Below are positions 46,439 to 55,018 of a DNA stretch of 64,000 bases, piece by piece. The position numbers and the translations under genes are program-made. Within the stretch, counting starts at the first letter, position 1. Each line of letters begins with the position of its first letter. The notes below the pieces were generated by a model. The model saw nothing but the letters and a program-made list of their open reading frames with translations, was not told the origin of the DNA and did no database searches. The DNA is from Hyphomicrobiales bacterium (lineage in GTDB: Bacteria; Pseudomonadota; Alphaproteobacteria; Rhizobiales; Rhizobiaceae): the NCBI GenBank assembly GCA_900472785.1, contig UCJH01000014.1, forward strand, positions 1 to 64,000, given 5' to 3'.

Positions 46439-47095
46439 TCAGACGACCGGCTTGCCCAGCTTCAGCTGACGGACGATCCGCATGCTGCGCCGCAGGACGG
46501 TGACGGCCGCACCCAGCGCGACCACGAACAAGGCAATGGCGAGCACCTCGTCGCGGCCGCGCCAGAGCGGCTCGAGCGTCGAAAGCAGGGCGGCTGCGGT
46601 GATCGCGGCCATGCGATGCGGCTTGGCCATCGGCCCGCAGAAATCGCTTGGCAAGCCGTTGGCGCGACCGAGTTCGCGGACATAGGCAGTCAGCACCGCA
46701 AAAGCAGCCGCAGCCCAGCCGAGTTCCGGCACGTCGATGCCGTAGCCCACGCCGATGAAGATCAGGATATCGGCGATGCGATCCGGGAACTCGTTCCAGA
46801 ACGGTCCATCCGGGGCGCCCTTGCCGCCTTCGACGGCGACCATGCCGTCAAAGAGATTGCACAGCAGCCGCAATTGGCAGAATAGCGCCGCGCAGACCAA
46901 GAGGACCACGCGTCCGGCGGTCTCCATGTAACCAGCCCACCAGAATGCCGCTCCGGCAAGCGCCGCCGCGACCATGCTGGCCTGCGAGATCTGGTTCGGC
47001 GTCACGGATTTCCCCGCAAGCCACCGGGCTAGCCCCTGCGCCCAGCGCGTATTGCGGCTGGCGAGCGGACGGCGATCTCCGGTGTTTTCGGTCAT
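46439..47095 (-). CDS. CDP-alcohol phosphatidyltransferase family protein (YnbA-like)
   Basis: A 218-residue membrane enzyme that would join an alcohol to CDP-diacylglycerol. The family motif is seen in a variant form: CNLFDGMVAVEGG then NEFPDRIAD. The DG, and the last two catalytic Asp, are kept, but the first Asp is Asn, AR is AV and the middle Gly is Asn. E. coli YnbA, beside the CdsA-like YnbB, is a likely relative. It is last in a four-gene operon; its ATG overlaps the previous stop (ATGA). The alcohol acceptor is unknown. Confidence 0.82.
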   Translation of the reverse strand: MTENTGDRRPLASRNTRWAQGLARWLAGKSVTPNQISQASMVAAALAGAAFWWAGYMETAGRVVLLVCAALFCQLRLLCNLFDGMVAVEGGKGAPDGPFWNEFPDRIADILIFIGVGYGIDVPELGWAAAAFAVLTAYVRELGRANGLPSDFCGPMAKPHRMAAITAAALLSTLEPLWRGRDEVLAIALFVVALGAAVTVLRRSMRIVRQLKLGKPVV

Positions 47096-47484
47096 CGATG
47101 ATTTCCTTTGCCGGCTATCGAATAGGCATAGAGCGTCGCGTAGCTGGTCGAAACAGCCAGAGGCACGGCGATGGTCCTGAGAATTTCGGGGGTGCCGCTC
47201 AGCGTATGGATGGCAACGAGCAGCGATGTCGAGGCGACGCAGACGATAAGCGGCGGCGCCCAATAGGCGGTGCTGCCGTCAAACCGTTTCGAGAGATGAT
47301 CGATGCCGGTCTTGAGGAACAGGGTGAGCGCAGCGGACAGGACGCCTTGGACCAGCCCGGCGAGAAGCGGTTTCGGCATCGGGTGGGCGCGATTGGCAAA
47401 CGTCGCCCATCCGCCCATGGCGAAAAAGGCAAAGAGGACATGCGCCACGCCGGACCCGGCAACTGCGCGAAGCCGCCTGCTCAT
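47092..47484 (-). CDS. Small four-helix membrane protein in the phospholipid operon
   Basis: A 130-residue protein with four hydrophobic segments (about 10-27, 37-57, 74-96 and 104-124) and short loops. I do not recognise the family. It overlaps the neighbours on both sides by 4 bp (ATGA), so it is strictly coupled to the CdsA-like and CDP-alcohol enzymes and is probably a partner or transporter of the same lipid. Confidence 0.72.
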   Translation of the reverse strand: MSRRLRAVAGSGVAHVLFAFFAMGGWATFANRAHPMPKPLLAGLVQGVLSAALTLFLKTGIDHLSKRFDGSTAYWAPPLIVCVASTSLLVAIHTLSGTPEILRTIAVPLAVSTSYATLYAYSIAGKGNHR

Positions 47485-48431
47485 GTCAGCGACCATCCAT
47501 AGCGGACGATGTGGAAGAAGATCGGCGCCGAGAACACGACGGAATCCAGCCGGTCGATCAGCCCGCCGTGACCGCCGATCAGGTGGCCCCAGTCCTTGAC
47601 GCCGCGATCGCGCTTGATCGCCGACATTACCAGCCCGCCGAAAAAGCCCATGATGGCGATGGTGAAGGCCAGCAGCCCGGCCTGAAGCGCAGAAAAAGGC
47701 GTGATCCACCACAGGCTCGCCCCGATAAGCGTGGCGCTGGCCACCCCGCCGACAAAGCCTTCGACGGTCTTGGAAGGCGATAGCCTTGGCGCGATCTTGG
47801 TCTTTCCGAACAGCTTGCCCCAGACATATTGCAAGACGTCGCTCAACTGCACGACGATGACGAGGAAGGCGATGAGCAGGACGTTGCGATCCTCATAGCC
47901 GGGAATATCGAGGCTGAGCAGCGCCGGCACATGACTGGCGCAGAAGACGCAGATCATCAGCGCCCATTGCACCTCGGCGATGCGCACGAGAAACCGCTCG
48001 GTATCGCCGCGAAACACCGCCATGATCGGCATGAACAGGAAGGCATAGACCGGAATGAAGATTGAATAGAGCCCGTACCACTCGGTGGCGATCAAATAAT
48101 ACTGGAGGGGCAGCACGATGAAGAAAGCGCAGGCGAGCGCCCAGTGATCGGCGCGGCGCGTGTTGGTCAGCGTCACGAATTCGCGCAGCGCCGCAAAAGA
48201 GCAGAAGCCGAACAGCACGACGACGCCGATGCGGCCCGCGAGAAAGGCGACGCCGATCAGCGCCACCATGATCCACCAGGCGTTGATGCGGGCATTGAGG
48301 TTTTCGATAACGACGTTCGAGCCGTCCGGCGACAGCCGCTGCTTCAGGACGAAACCGATGCTGGATGCAAGGACCAGCACGCCGCCGACCCCGAACAGGA
48401 GAAGCAGGAGATCCGAACCGGCCGCGCTCAT
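47481..48431 (-). CDS. Phosphatidate cytidylyltransferase (CdsA family, YnbB-like)
   Basis: A 316-residue membrane enzyme with about eight helices that makes CDP-diacylglycerol from phosphatidic acid and CTP. The signature is complete: SAIKRDRGVKDWG, then GGHGGLIDRLDS with the catalytic acidic residues. LSPSKTVEGFVGG is also conserved. It lies between an acyltransferase and a small membrane protein, overlapping each by 4 bp. It is likely a second, specialised Cds, with the housekeeping enzyme elsewhere. Confidence 0.93.
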   Translation of the reverse strand: MSAAGSDLLLLLFGVGGVLVLASSIGFVLKQRLSPDGSNVVIENLNARINAWWIMVALIGVAFLAGRIGVVVLFGFCSFAALREFVTLTNTRRADHWALACAFFIVLPLQYYLIATEWYGLYSIFIPVYAFLFMPIMAVFRGDTERFLVRIAEVQWALMICVFCASHVPALLSLDIPGYEDRNVLLIAFLVIVVQLSDVLQYVWGKLFGKTKIAPRLSPSKTVEGFVGGVASATLIGASLWWITPFSALQAGLLAFTIAIMGFFGGLVMSAIKRDRGVKDWGHLIGGHGGLIDRLDSVVFSAPIFFHIVRYGWSLT

Positions 48432-49072
48432 TGCCCGTCTCCCGCATGTTTGGGCGCTAGCGCCAGCAGCGCATCCGTCGCCCGCAGAAGAAAGGTTTCG
48501 CGCGCCTCTTCGGGCTGAAGCGTCAGCGCCTCGCCGAACGTCACGGTGCAGATCAGCGGAATGGGCACGATTTCACCCTTGGGCATGACGCGGTTGAGAT
48601 TGTCGATCCAGACCGGCACGAGGTCGATGCCCGGCCTCGCTTTGGCGAGATTGTAGAGCCCGCTGCGGAACGGCAACAGCCGCGCCTCGGTCTCGTTGCG
48701 GGTGCCCTCGGGAAACAGGATCAGCGAGGCGCCGGTGTCGAGCACGCCACTCATGACCTCGATCGGATCCTGCGCGCGTTTCTCCCGGTCCCGCTCGATC
48801 AGCACCGCATCGAAGACATCACAGCCGATGAAGCGGTTGAGCTTGGATTTCAGCCAGTAGTCCGCACCCGCCACCGGGCGCGTCCGGACCCGCATCCATG
48901 GCGGCAGCACCGACCAGATCAGGATGAAATCGCCATGGCTGGAATGATTGGCGAAATAGATGCATTGCCGCTGCGGCGGGCCGCTCTCCGGCCAGATCGC
49001 CCGCACCGCCGTGACGGCGCGCGCAAAGACGACGATCATCACCGCGACGGCTTTTGTAAACAGCGCCTTCAT
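48428..49072 (-). CDS. 1-Acylglycerol-3-phosphate acyltransferase family protein
   Basis: A PlsC-type acyltransferase of about 214 residues. The catalytic NHx4D is NHSSHGD, and the glycerol-phosphate binding motif is LFPEGTRNE. It has an N-terminal membrane helix (VAVMIVVFARAVTAV). It would make phosphatidic acid, the substrate of the next gene. Start ATG 49072 is chosen; ATG 49099 is also possible. First gene of the coupled four-gene operon. Confidence 0.9.
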   Translation of the reverse strand: MKALFTKAVAVMIVVFARAVTAVRAIWPESGPPQRQCIYFANHSSHGDFILIWSVLPPWMRVRTRPVAGADYWLKSKLNRFIGCDVFDAVLIERDREKRAQDPIEVMSGVLDTGASLILFPEGTRNETEARLLPFRSGLYNLAKARPGIDLVPVWIDNLNRVMPKGEIVPIPLICTVTFGEALTLQPEEARETFLLRATDALLALAPKHAGDGQ

Positions 49073-49312
49073 CAAAGTCGTAACGTTCCCATCCCCCATG
49101 CTTCGCCATGGATACGTCGATCCGCCGGCAAAGAACCCTCCCCGCAGCCCGTGACGATTGCCCGCCCGGATGAAACGGCCTTCCGGCACGGATTATTCAA
49201 CATCAAGTCTCGGACATCACCACCGAATACGGGAACCTCCCCGGATCCGGCCTGCCCTTCGCTGCCGATCGGCGCAGGGCGCCATTGCAAGACCGAAGCT
49301 GGACCGGGAGCG

Positions 49313-49344
49313 AAAGCCTCGTCCGGTCAATCAGACGAGGCTTT
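49313..49344 (-). terminator. yegP terminator
   Basis: A perfect 11-bp stem (49313-49323 with 49334-49344) with a 10-base loop, 7 bp after the yegP stop on minus, the stem ending in TTT. It may also act on plus. Confidence 0.75.
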
Positions 49345-49350
49345 GTACCG

Positions 49351-49725
49351 TCAGGCGCCGGCGGTCTCGTCCTCGATCGGCGCATCAGGGCCGTTCTTTT
49401 TGAGCGATTCGATGCAGTTCTTGGCGCTGGCCTTGGAGGCATAGGTTTCGGACCGAACCATGGTCTCGCCGTTCGAAGCCTTGAAGCGGACGAAATGCTG
49501 GCCGTCCTTGCTTTCGACGATCTCGAAGCGATAACCCGAGCCGCTTTCCTCCTTGGAGAGATCGACGGTGGCGGCACCCGGCGCATTCTTCTTGATGGAT
49601 TCGACGCAATTCTTGGCGCTGGCCTTGGAGGCATAATTCTCCGACCAGACCATCACCTCGGAATTGTAGACGAACTGGGTGCGGTACTCGCCCTTCTCGG
49701 TCTTCAGGATCTTGAACTTGTGCAT
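49351..49725 (-). CDS. YegP family DUF1508 protein with two tandem repeats
   Basis: A 124-residue protein made of two YegP domains of about 50 residues (FKILKTEKGEYRTQFVYNS and FEIVESKDGQHFVRFKASN), each followed by YASKASAKNCVESIKKN or the near-identical second copy. The structure is known but the role is not. Here ATG 49725 follows AAAGGTG; a GTG at 49734 is also in frame. It is monocistronic, with its own terminator. Confidence 0.9.
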   Translation of the reverse strand: MHKFKILKTEKGEYRTQFVYNSEVMVWSENYASKASAKNCVESIKKNAPGAATVDLSKEESGSGYRFEIVESKDGQHFVRFKASNGETMVRSETYASKASAKNCIESLKKNGPDAPIEDETAGA

Positions 49726-49872
49726 GGCAGACACCTTTCATCGCTCCGGCAGAACATCCTCCGGCCCTGCGCTGATAAAGGTGTAACGGAGAGGAATCAG
49801 GAGTTCAAGTTGCGACGCCATACGGATCGGCCGACCTTTTGTTGCGTCAACTCCAATGAGCCCTCGGCGCAA

Positions 49873-50172
49873 TTAAAATCCTTGAAAAAGAAAGTCCATG
49901 GCATCGACAATCATATCCGCATGGTGCGTCAGATCCAGAATATCCGACCCGAATTCGCTGAGAGATACAACGCCGACAAACTGCGTCGCCATCGTATAAA
50001 AGCGTCCCTCAATTTGAAAATCCGGATTGAGCCGTGCGATTACCGGCGAAAGTTCACCCCTCGCAACAAGTGGAACGACGGCGCGGGTCTGCAAGCTTGA
50101 TAGAAGATCGGATTGCACGACCAGAACCAAGGTGCCGTCCTGCTTCATTCGATAGACGTGAAACCGCGCCAT
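49873..50172 (-). CDS. ccdB: CcdB family toxin
   Basis: A 99-residue CcdB-like protein: MARFHVYRMKQDGTLVLVVQSDLL, then RAVVPLV, LNPDF, and the C-terminal SDILDLTHHADMIVDAMDFLFQGF. CcdB proteins poison DNA gyrase; the C-terminal residues that contact GyrA (Trp-Gly-Ile in F-plasmid CcdB) are Phe-Gln-Gly-Phe here, so the target should be tested. The start overlaps the antitoxin stop. The 150 bp upstream of yegP beside it hold no other gene. Confidence 0.9.
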   Translation of the reverse strand: MARFHVYRMKQDGTLVLVVQSDLLSSLQTRAVVPLVARGELSPVIARLNPDFQIEGRFYTMATQFVGVVSLSEFGSDILDLTHHADMIVDAMDFLFQGF

Positions 50173-50402
50173 CAGAACTGGCGATATTTCGCAAGCGGCA
50201 GACCATGCTTCTCTACATATCTGTTCGACGCCTCGATCGCCTCGGCGTTCTCGATCCGCCAGAGACGCTCGCGCTCGCTGCGGACCGCCCGTTCGATCCC
50301 GTCTTCAGCGGCACGCGACAGGTTGATCTTCAGGTCGCGCGCCTGCGAGACAAGATTGCTGTCCAGGGACAGATTGGCAGGCTTGCGGGAAGGCTGGGAC
50401 AT
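50172..50402 (-). CDS. ccdA: CcdA family antitoxin
   Basis: A 76-residue antitoxin with an N-terminal ribbon-helix-helix (ANLSLDSNLVSQARDLKINLS) for DNA binding and a C-terminal toxin-binding tail (ENAEAIEASNRYVEKHGLP). It neutralises CcdB and, with it, represses the operon. GGAGG precedes the ATG. A palindrome 30 bp upstream is a probable operator. Confidence 0.92.
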   Translation of the reverse strand: MSQPSRKPANLSLDSNLVSQARDLKINLSRAAEDGIERAVRSERERLWRIENAEAIEASNRYVEKHGLPLAKYRQF

Positions 50403-50417
50403 ATCGACCTCCAGAGT

Positions 50418-50441
50418 TCATGCGCCCAATATATGCGCATA
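50418..50441 (-). promoter_or_regulatory. Candidate CcdAB operator
   Basis: TATGCGCATA is a perfect 10-bp palindrome at 50432-50441; a related half site (CATGCGC) lies at 50419-50425. They are 16-40 bp upstream of the ccdA ATG, where a ribbon-helix-helix antitoxin would bind. Confidence 0.5.
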
Positions 50442-50562
50442 ACCGATGGAGGAAAAGGGCCTGTTCGTGCCAATCGCCCTGCCAGCTTCCCGGTGCTCCA
50501 ATGCTCCGCTTGCGGGCGCCGCCGCCGGTCTGCAAAATGGAAGTCTTGGTCAGGAGGATGGG

Positions 50563-51117
50563 GTGGCGGACAGCGAACGGACAAAAATGGAGGCGGGCCA
50601 ATGGTACAATTGCCTCGATGCGGGACTCGAGGGCTTGCGGCAAAAGGCGCGCGAAGCGGTGCACCGGCACAACACGATGCCGCCGGCCGAGCGCGGACAG
50701 GCGGCACCGGCGCTTCAGGCGCTTTTTCGCGCCGCCCCCGAAAATTTCATGATCGAGGCGCCATTTCATTGTTCCTACGGCATGAACATCGCGCTCGGCG
50801 AGGATGTCTACCTGAATGCCGGCTGCACCATCCTCGATTCAGCACCCGTGCGCATCGGCCGGGGCTCGATGCTGGGACCGGCCGTGCAGATCTATTGTGC
50901 CGTCCACCCCAACGATCCCGCCTTACGCAGGACCGGACTTGAACTCGCCAAACCCGTAACGATCGGCGAGGACGTCTGGATCGGCGGCGGCGCCATCCTC
51001 CTGCCGGGCGTCACCATCGGCGAGGGCGCGGTCGTCGGTGCAGGCGCCGTGGTGACAAAGGACGTGCCGGCCGGGGCCACCGTGGTCGGAAACCCGGCGC
51101 GGCGTCTGGAGCGATAG
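50563..51117 (+). CDS. Sugar O-acetyltransferase (maltose/galactoside acetyltransferase type)
   Basis: A 184-residue left-handed beta-helix acetyltransferase. The N-terminal MAC domain has GQWYNCLDAGL, and the hexapeptide repeats include VTIGEDVWIGGGAILLPGVTIGEGAVVGAGAVV, read here in parts (VTIGEDVWIGGG, GVTIGEGAVVGAG). The catalytic His is in YCAVHPNDP. It transfers acetyl from acetyl-CoA to a sugar hydroxyl. GTG 50563 follows AGGAGG; ATG 50590 is an alternative. It is divergent from ccdAB. Confidence 0.92.
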   Translation: MADSERTKMEAGQWYNCLDAGLEGLRQKAREAVHRHNTMPPAERGQAAPALQALFRAAPENFMIEAPFHCSYGMNIALGEDVYLNAGCTILDSAPVRIGRGSMLGPAVQIYCAVHPNDPALRRTGLELAKPVTIGEDVWIGGGAILLPGVTIGEGAVVGAGAVVTKDVPAGATVVGNPARRLER

Positions 51118-51243
51118 AGCGGCACGCGCAGTAGCCTTCTACAGGATGCCACCGTAACCGTAGTTTCCGGACTAAAAGCCCTGAAAATGCACATATCTGA
51201 TGGAAGAAAGAACTGCTTCCCGCCTACTTTGGGGACTGCCAAC

Positions 51244-52356
51244 TTATAATTTCTTCGTATTATCAACAGCAAGCGAGATATTTTGATTCTGTTGGCGACT
51301 TTGCCGACCAATATCCTCATTTCCGACAACGCTGAATATTGCGATGTTAAAAAGTAGATCCTTAATATCATTGTCCGAAACACCTAGTTCGTCCGCGATA
51401 TTGCCAATTCCGATTCCCTCAGATTTTAGCTCTTCCAGAAAAAGCTGAACCAACTTAGACATTTCTTGCTTTTGGTCGAAAGGCTCCTTGCTTCTATAAC
51501 CTCGCTGCGAAATTTGTTGAAATAAGGTGCGGTAATGCCAGTCACCGATAAGTTTCAAACGGTGCAGTCGCACAATGTATGCGGCGACAGAAACGCCCCA
51601 ATAACTTTTGTGTTCGATAATGTTTTTAAGGTCGGCAAGCCTCGGAGCGGTAGCGGAGAACCCAGATCTAGGCATTAGAAATGCTGAGGAAAACTCGTCA
51701 GCTTCGGCTTCAGTTACCCTTCCATCATAATCACCATGTCGGTGCAGAATTAAGTGTCCAAGTTCGTGCGCCGCATCAAAGCGCCGCCTCGCATTTGATT
51801 TTTTGGTATTGAGAAACACGTAAGGAATATTGTCTTGCCACGTGCAAAACGCGTCAACATCGGCGATATCAAGTGCTAGTGAAAATACCCTAACCCCCTT
51901 AGATTCAAGAAGATGAATCATATTCGATATAGGTTTTTCACCTAGCCCCCACATGTATCGAAGAGTTAGAGCGGCCTGTTCAGGACCTTCCTGCCGCAAA
52001 TCTGGCAAATCTGGTTTTGGTAAATCGAACTTGGTTTCTAGCCATTCGCAAAGTGCGAAAGCAATTGCACCACTAGCCAGAGCCATATCGCGCTTAGCAG
52101 CAGAAAGTTTTGAAAAAGCACGGAAACTTGCTTGAGCCGGCTCTGGCCCGTTAAATGTGCCCTTCCTAAAGAATTCTCTTTTAACATTTAAAGCGCTTGC
52201 AAGTCTTAAAAGTGTATCTTCACCGGGCTCAAATTCACCGGCCTCATATGCAGATACACTTCTGAGATCGACACCAACCGCATTAGCGAGAGCAGTTTTA
52301 GTGAGGCCTCTTTTTTTTCGCATCCATACCAATCGATCTGGGAAAAATACGGTCAT
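51244..52356 (-). CDS. XRE helix-turn-helix / ImmA-IrrE metallopeptidase fusion
   Basis: A 370-residue protein. Residues 5-65 are an XRE-type HTH (TALANAVGVDLRSVSAYEAG). Residues about 150-260 are an ImmA/IrrE (M78) zinc peptidase with HELGH at 197-201 and a third ligand in EAEADEFSSAFLMP. The C-terminal 100 residues are helical. Such proteases cleave repressors to induce mobile elements or defence genes. Base composition is clearly AT-richer than the surroundings, which indicates transfer. Its ATG overlaps the stop of the upstream partner gene by 4 bp, so the two work as a unit. Confidence 0.9.
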   Translation of the reverse strand: MTVFFPDRLVWMRKKRGLTKTALANAVGVDLRSVSAYEAGEFEPGEDTLLRLASALNVKREFFRKGTFNGPEPAQASFRAFSKLSAAKRDMALASGAIAFALCEWLETKFDLPKPDLPDLRQEGPEQAALTLRYMWGLGEKPISNMIHLLESKGVRVFSLALDIADVDAFCTWQDNIPYVFLNTKKSNARRRFDAAHELGHLILHRHGDYDGRVTEAEADEFSSAFLMPRSGFSATAPRLADLKNIIEHKSYWGVSVAAYIVRLHRLKLIGDWHYRTLFQQISQRGYRSKEPFDQKQEMSKLVQLFLEELKSEGIGIGNIADELGVSDNDIKDLLFNIAIFSVVGNEDIGRQSRQQNQNISLAVDNTKKL

Positions 52357-52979
52357 TTCTTTCTGCTTAATTTCACTTCAAATCCACCGTCGTCAAAACC
52401 TCCGACAGACACTTCAACGCCATCCTCTGGCAGCACTGGCAACATTATTCTCTCACGCCAAAGGGAAATGTGCTTATCCACCAGTCCTACCGGAAGTGAT
52501 AGCTCAGCATGTATGCCGTTGATCTTCTTTCTAAAAAGGAGATACCAAGTGGGACGTTGGTTTGTGCCGACCACTTCTGGGGCAGGAAGGTCCAACAAAT
52601 ACTGATTTGCGCCAATCGCGGCCTCAGTACAAACACCCTTTTCGGAGGATGTCTCTACGTTCACTTTAGGATCGCCGGTTCCTTCGTCCCCCTTAGCAAT
52701 ATTAACCGCCAACTTCCCATCTGGATGAACTGTTAGAGCGAACCCTTTTTCCTCTTGTCGCGTCCAACCTTCCGTTTTCATGCGACTTCTGAGCGCAAAT
52801 ACTGCCTCGCTAGCGGGGCTAATTCCCCGCCCCCAAGAAGGATGGTCATCAGTTTGGCTATTTAGCGAAAGGGCATAATGCCTTAGCACATCAAGAAGCG
52901 CCTCTATCGTGAGTCCAAGCTCAGCCAGCCGACGGCGAACGTCTTCAAGCTCAACAAACATTTTCGCTTTAACCGGCAT
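52353..52979 (-). CDS. Unknown partner protein of the XRE-ImmA/IrrE gene
   Basis: A 208-residue soluble protein. The N terminus (about 4-40) is helical, with FVELEDVRRRLAELG; the central part has SWGRGISPASEAVFALRSRM, and the C-terminal half is beta-rich (PTWYLLFRKKINGIHAEL, VEVSVGGFDDGGFEVKLSRK). I do not recognise a family. It is first in the operon, translationally coupled (ATGA) to the protease and AT-rich like it. A cleavable repressor, toxin or sensor are all possible roles. Confidence 0.7.
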   Translation of the reverse strand: MPVKAKMFVELEDVRRRLAELGLTIEALLDVLRHYALSLNSQTDDHPSWGRGISPASEAVFALRSRMKTEGWTRQEEKGFALTVHPDGKLAVNIAKGDEGTGDPKVNVETSSEKGVCTEAAIGANQYLLDLPAPEVVGTNQRPTWYLLFRKKINGIHAELSLPVGLVDKHISLWRERIMLPVLPEDGVEVSVGGFDDGGFEVKLSRKK

Positions 52980-52988
52980 GACACTCCC

Positions 52989-53032
52989 ACTTCCGATTCT
53001 CTAACCACAAATGTGGGGGAAAAATCGGAAGT
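52989..53032 (-). promoter_or_regulatory. Nested inverted repeats upstream of the two-gene island
   Basis: Outer arms ACTTCCGATT (52989-52998) and AATCGGAAGT (53023-53032) are a perfect 10-bp inverted repeat; inside lies CCACA-AA-TGTGG (53005-53016). The element ends 10 bp before the ATG of the unknown partner gene, overlapping the ribosome site GGGAG at its edge. It may be an operator for the XRE domain or a leader hairpin. Confidence 0.6.
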
Positions 53033-53056
53033 CGTCAACGCCGTTCTTAAAAGTGC

Positions 53057-54883
53057 CTACTCATCCCCCATCTTAAGCGCCGCAATAAACGCTTCCTGCG
53101 GGATTTCCACCTTGCCGAACTGGCGCATGCGCTTCTTGCCGGCCTTCTGCTTGTCGAGCAGCTTGCGCTTGCGCGTGGCGTCGCCGCCGTAGCATTTGGC
53201 GGTGACGTCCTTGCGGAGCGCCGAGATGGTTTCGCGGGCAATCACGTTGCCTCCGATGGCGGCCTGGATCGGGATCTTGAACATGTGCTTGGGGATCAGC
53301 TCCTTGAGCTTCTCGCACATGTCGCGGCCGCGCTTTTCGGCCGCCATGCGGTGGACCATCATCGACAGCGCATCAACCGGCTCGCCGTTGACGAGGATCG
53401 ACATCTTGACCAGATGGCCTTCCTGATGCTGCGTGATGGCATAGTCGAAGGAGGCATAGCCTTTCGAGATCGACTTCAGCCGGTCGTAGAAATCGAAGAC
53501 AACTTCGTTGAGCGGCAGGTCGTAGGTCAGCATGGCGCGGGTGCCGACATAGGTCAGCTCCACCTGGATGCCGCGGCGGTCCTGGCAAAGCTTGAGGATG
53601 CCGCCGAGGTATTCGTCGGGGGTGAGGATCGTGGCGCGGATCCACGGCTCGTGGATTTCGGCGATCCTGACGACATCCGGCATATCCGCCGGATTGTGCA
53701 GTTCGCGCTCGGTGCCGTCGTTCATGAACAGCTTGTAGACAACCGAGGGAGCAGTGGCGATCAGGTCGAGATCGAACTCGCGCTCGAGGCGCTCCTGAAC
53801 GATTTCGAGATGCAGCAGGCCGAGGAAGCCGCAACGGAAGCCGAAGCCGAGAGCAGCCGACGATTCCATTTCGAAGGAGAAGGACGCGTCGTTGAGGCGC
53901 AGCTTGCCCATCGCGGCGCGCAGATCCTCGAAATCGGCGGCATCGACCGGGAACAGGCCGCAGAACACCACCGGCTGTGCCGGCTTGAAGCCCGGCAGCA
54001 TGTTGGCGGTCGGGCGCTTGTCTTCGGTGATCGTATCGCCGACGCGGGTGTCGGCCACTTCCTTGATCGAGGCGGTGATGAAGCCGATCTCGCCCGGGCC
54101 GAGCGCATCGACGGTCAGCATCTTCGGCGTGATGACACCGACGCGTTCCACCTGGTATTTGGCATCCGTGCCCATCATCCGCACAGTCTGGCCCTTTTTC
54201 AGGATGCCATCGAGAATGCGCACGAGAACGATGACGCCGAGATAGGTGTCGTACCACGAGTCGACGAGCAGCGCCTTCAGCGGCGCGGTCTCGCCGCCCT
54301 CGCTCTTCGGCGCCGGCAACTGGTGGACGATGGCTTCGAGCACGTCGGGAATGCCCAAGCCGGTCTTGGCCGAGATCAGCACCGCCTGCGAAGCGTCGAT
54401 GCCGATGACTTCCTCGATCTGCTCGCGAATGCGGTCGGGCTCTGCCGCCGGCAGGTCGATCTTGTTGAGGACGGTGACGATCTCGTGGTTGTTGTCGATC
54501 GCCTGATAGACGTTGGCGAGCGTCTGGGCTTCGACGCCCTGGGAGGCATCGACGACCAGCAGCGAGCCTTCGCAGGCCGACAGCGAGCGCGAGACTTCAT
54601 AGGCGAAGTCGACATGCCCAGGCGTGTCGATCAGGTTCAGCACATAGGTCTCGCCATTGTTGGCGACATAGTGCAGGCGCACGGTCTGCGCCTTGATGGT
54701 GATGCCGCGCTCCTTCTCGATGTCCATGTTGTCGAGAACCTGCTCGGACATCTCGCGATCGGCGAGACCGCCGGTCGTCTGGATCAGCCGGTCAGCCAGC
54801 GTCGACTTGCCATGGTCGATATGGGCGACGATCGAGAAATTGCGGATGTGGGACAGGGGCGTCTTTGAAGGTGTTGTGCTCAT
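53057..54883 (-). CDS. lepA: Elongation factor 4 (LepA)
   Basis: A 608-residue translational GTPase that acts on stalled ribosomes. G1 is [10 protein letters not shown]3 DTPGHVDF, and G4 NKIDLP; domains II-V and the LepA-specific C terminus ([17 protein letters not shown]) are complete. It is monocistronic here, with the AT-rich island directly downstream. Confidence 0.98.
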   Translation of the reverse strand: MSTTPSKTPLSHIRNFSIVAHIDHGKSTLADRLIQTTGGLADREMSEQVLDNMDIEKERGITIKAQTVRLHYVANNGETYVLNLIDTPGHVDFAYEVSRSLSACEGSLLVVDASQGVEAQTLANVYQAIDNNHEIVTVLNKIDLPAAEPDRIREQIEEVIGIDASQAVLISAKTGLGIPDVLEAIVHQLPAPKSEGGETAPLKALLVDSWYDTYLGVIVLVRILDGILKKGQTVRMMGTDAKYQVERVGVITPKMLTVDALGPGEIGFITASIKEVADTRVGDTITEDKRPTANMLPGFKPAQPVVFCGLFPVDAADFEDLRAAMGKLRLNDASFSFEMESSAALGFGFRCGFLGLLHLEIVQERLEREFDLDLIATAPSVVYKLFMNDGTERELHNPADMPDVVRIAEIHEPWIRATILTPDEYLGGILKLCQDRRGIQVELTYVGTRAMLTYDLPLNEVVFDFYDRLKSISKGYASFDYAITQHQEGHLVKMSILVNGEPVDALSMMVHRMAAEKRGRDMCEKLKELIPKHMFKIPIQAAIGGNVIARETISALRKDVTAKCYGGDATRKRKLLDKQKAGKKRMRQFGKVEIPQEAFIAALKMGDE

Positions 54884-55018
54884 GCGCCCGCATACAATGG
54901 AACCTTAAAAACTGCAAAGAATTTTACCGATTGCCGCCGACGAAATGCAATCAACGCCGGTGATCTGCCGCAAGGGGACCGAAAGGACGCAAGCCTGCGC
55001 TCCATCCGTGCGGAGGCG

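Noticed and set aside
52989-53032. The nested inverted repeat as the lepA terminator
   Set aside because: It lies downstream of lepA in the right direction, but no T run follows the outer stem, and its arms sit directly at the ribosome site of the next gene. An operator or leader role fits better.
51118-53056. Insertion sequence or integrase at the AT-rich island
   Set aside because: No transposase, integrase, terminal inverted repeats or flanking direct repeats could be seen. The same holds for the whole window.
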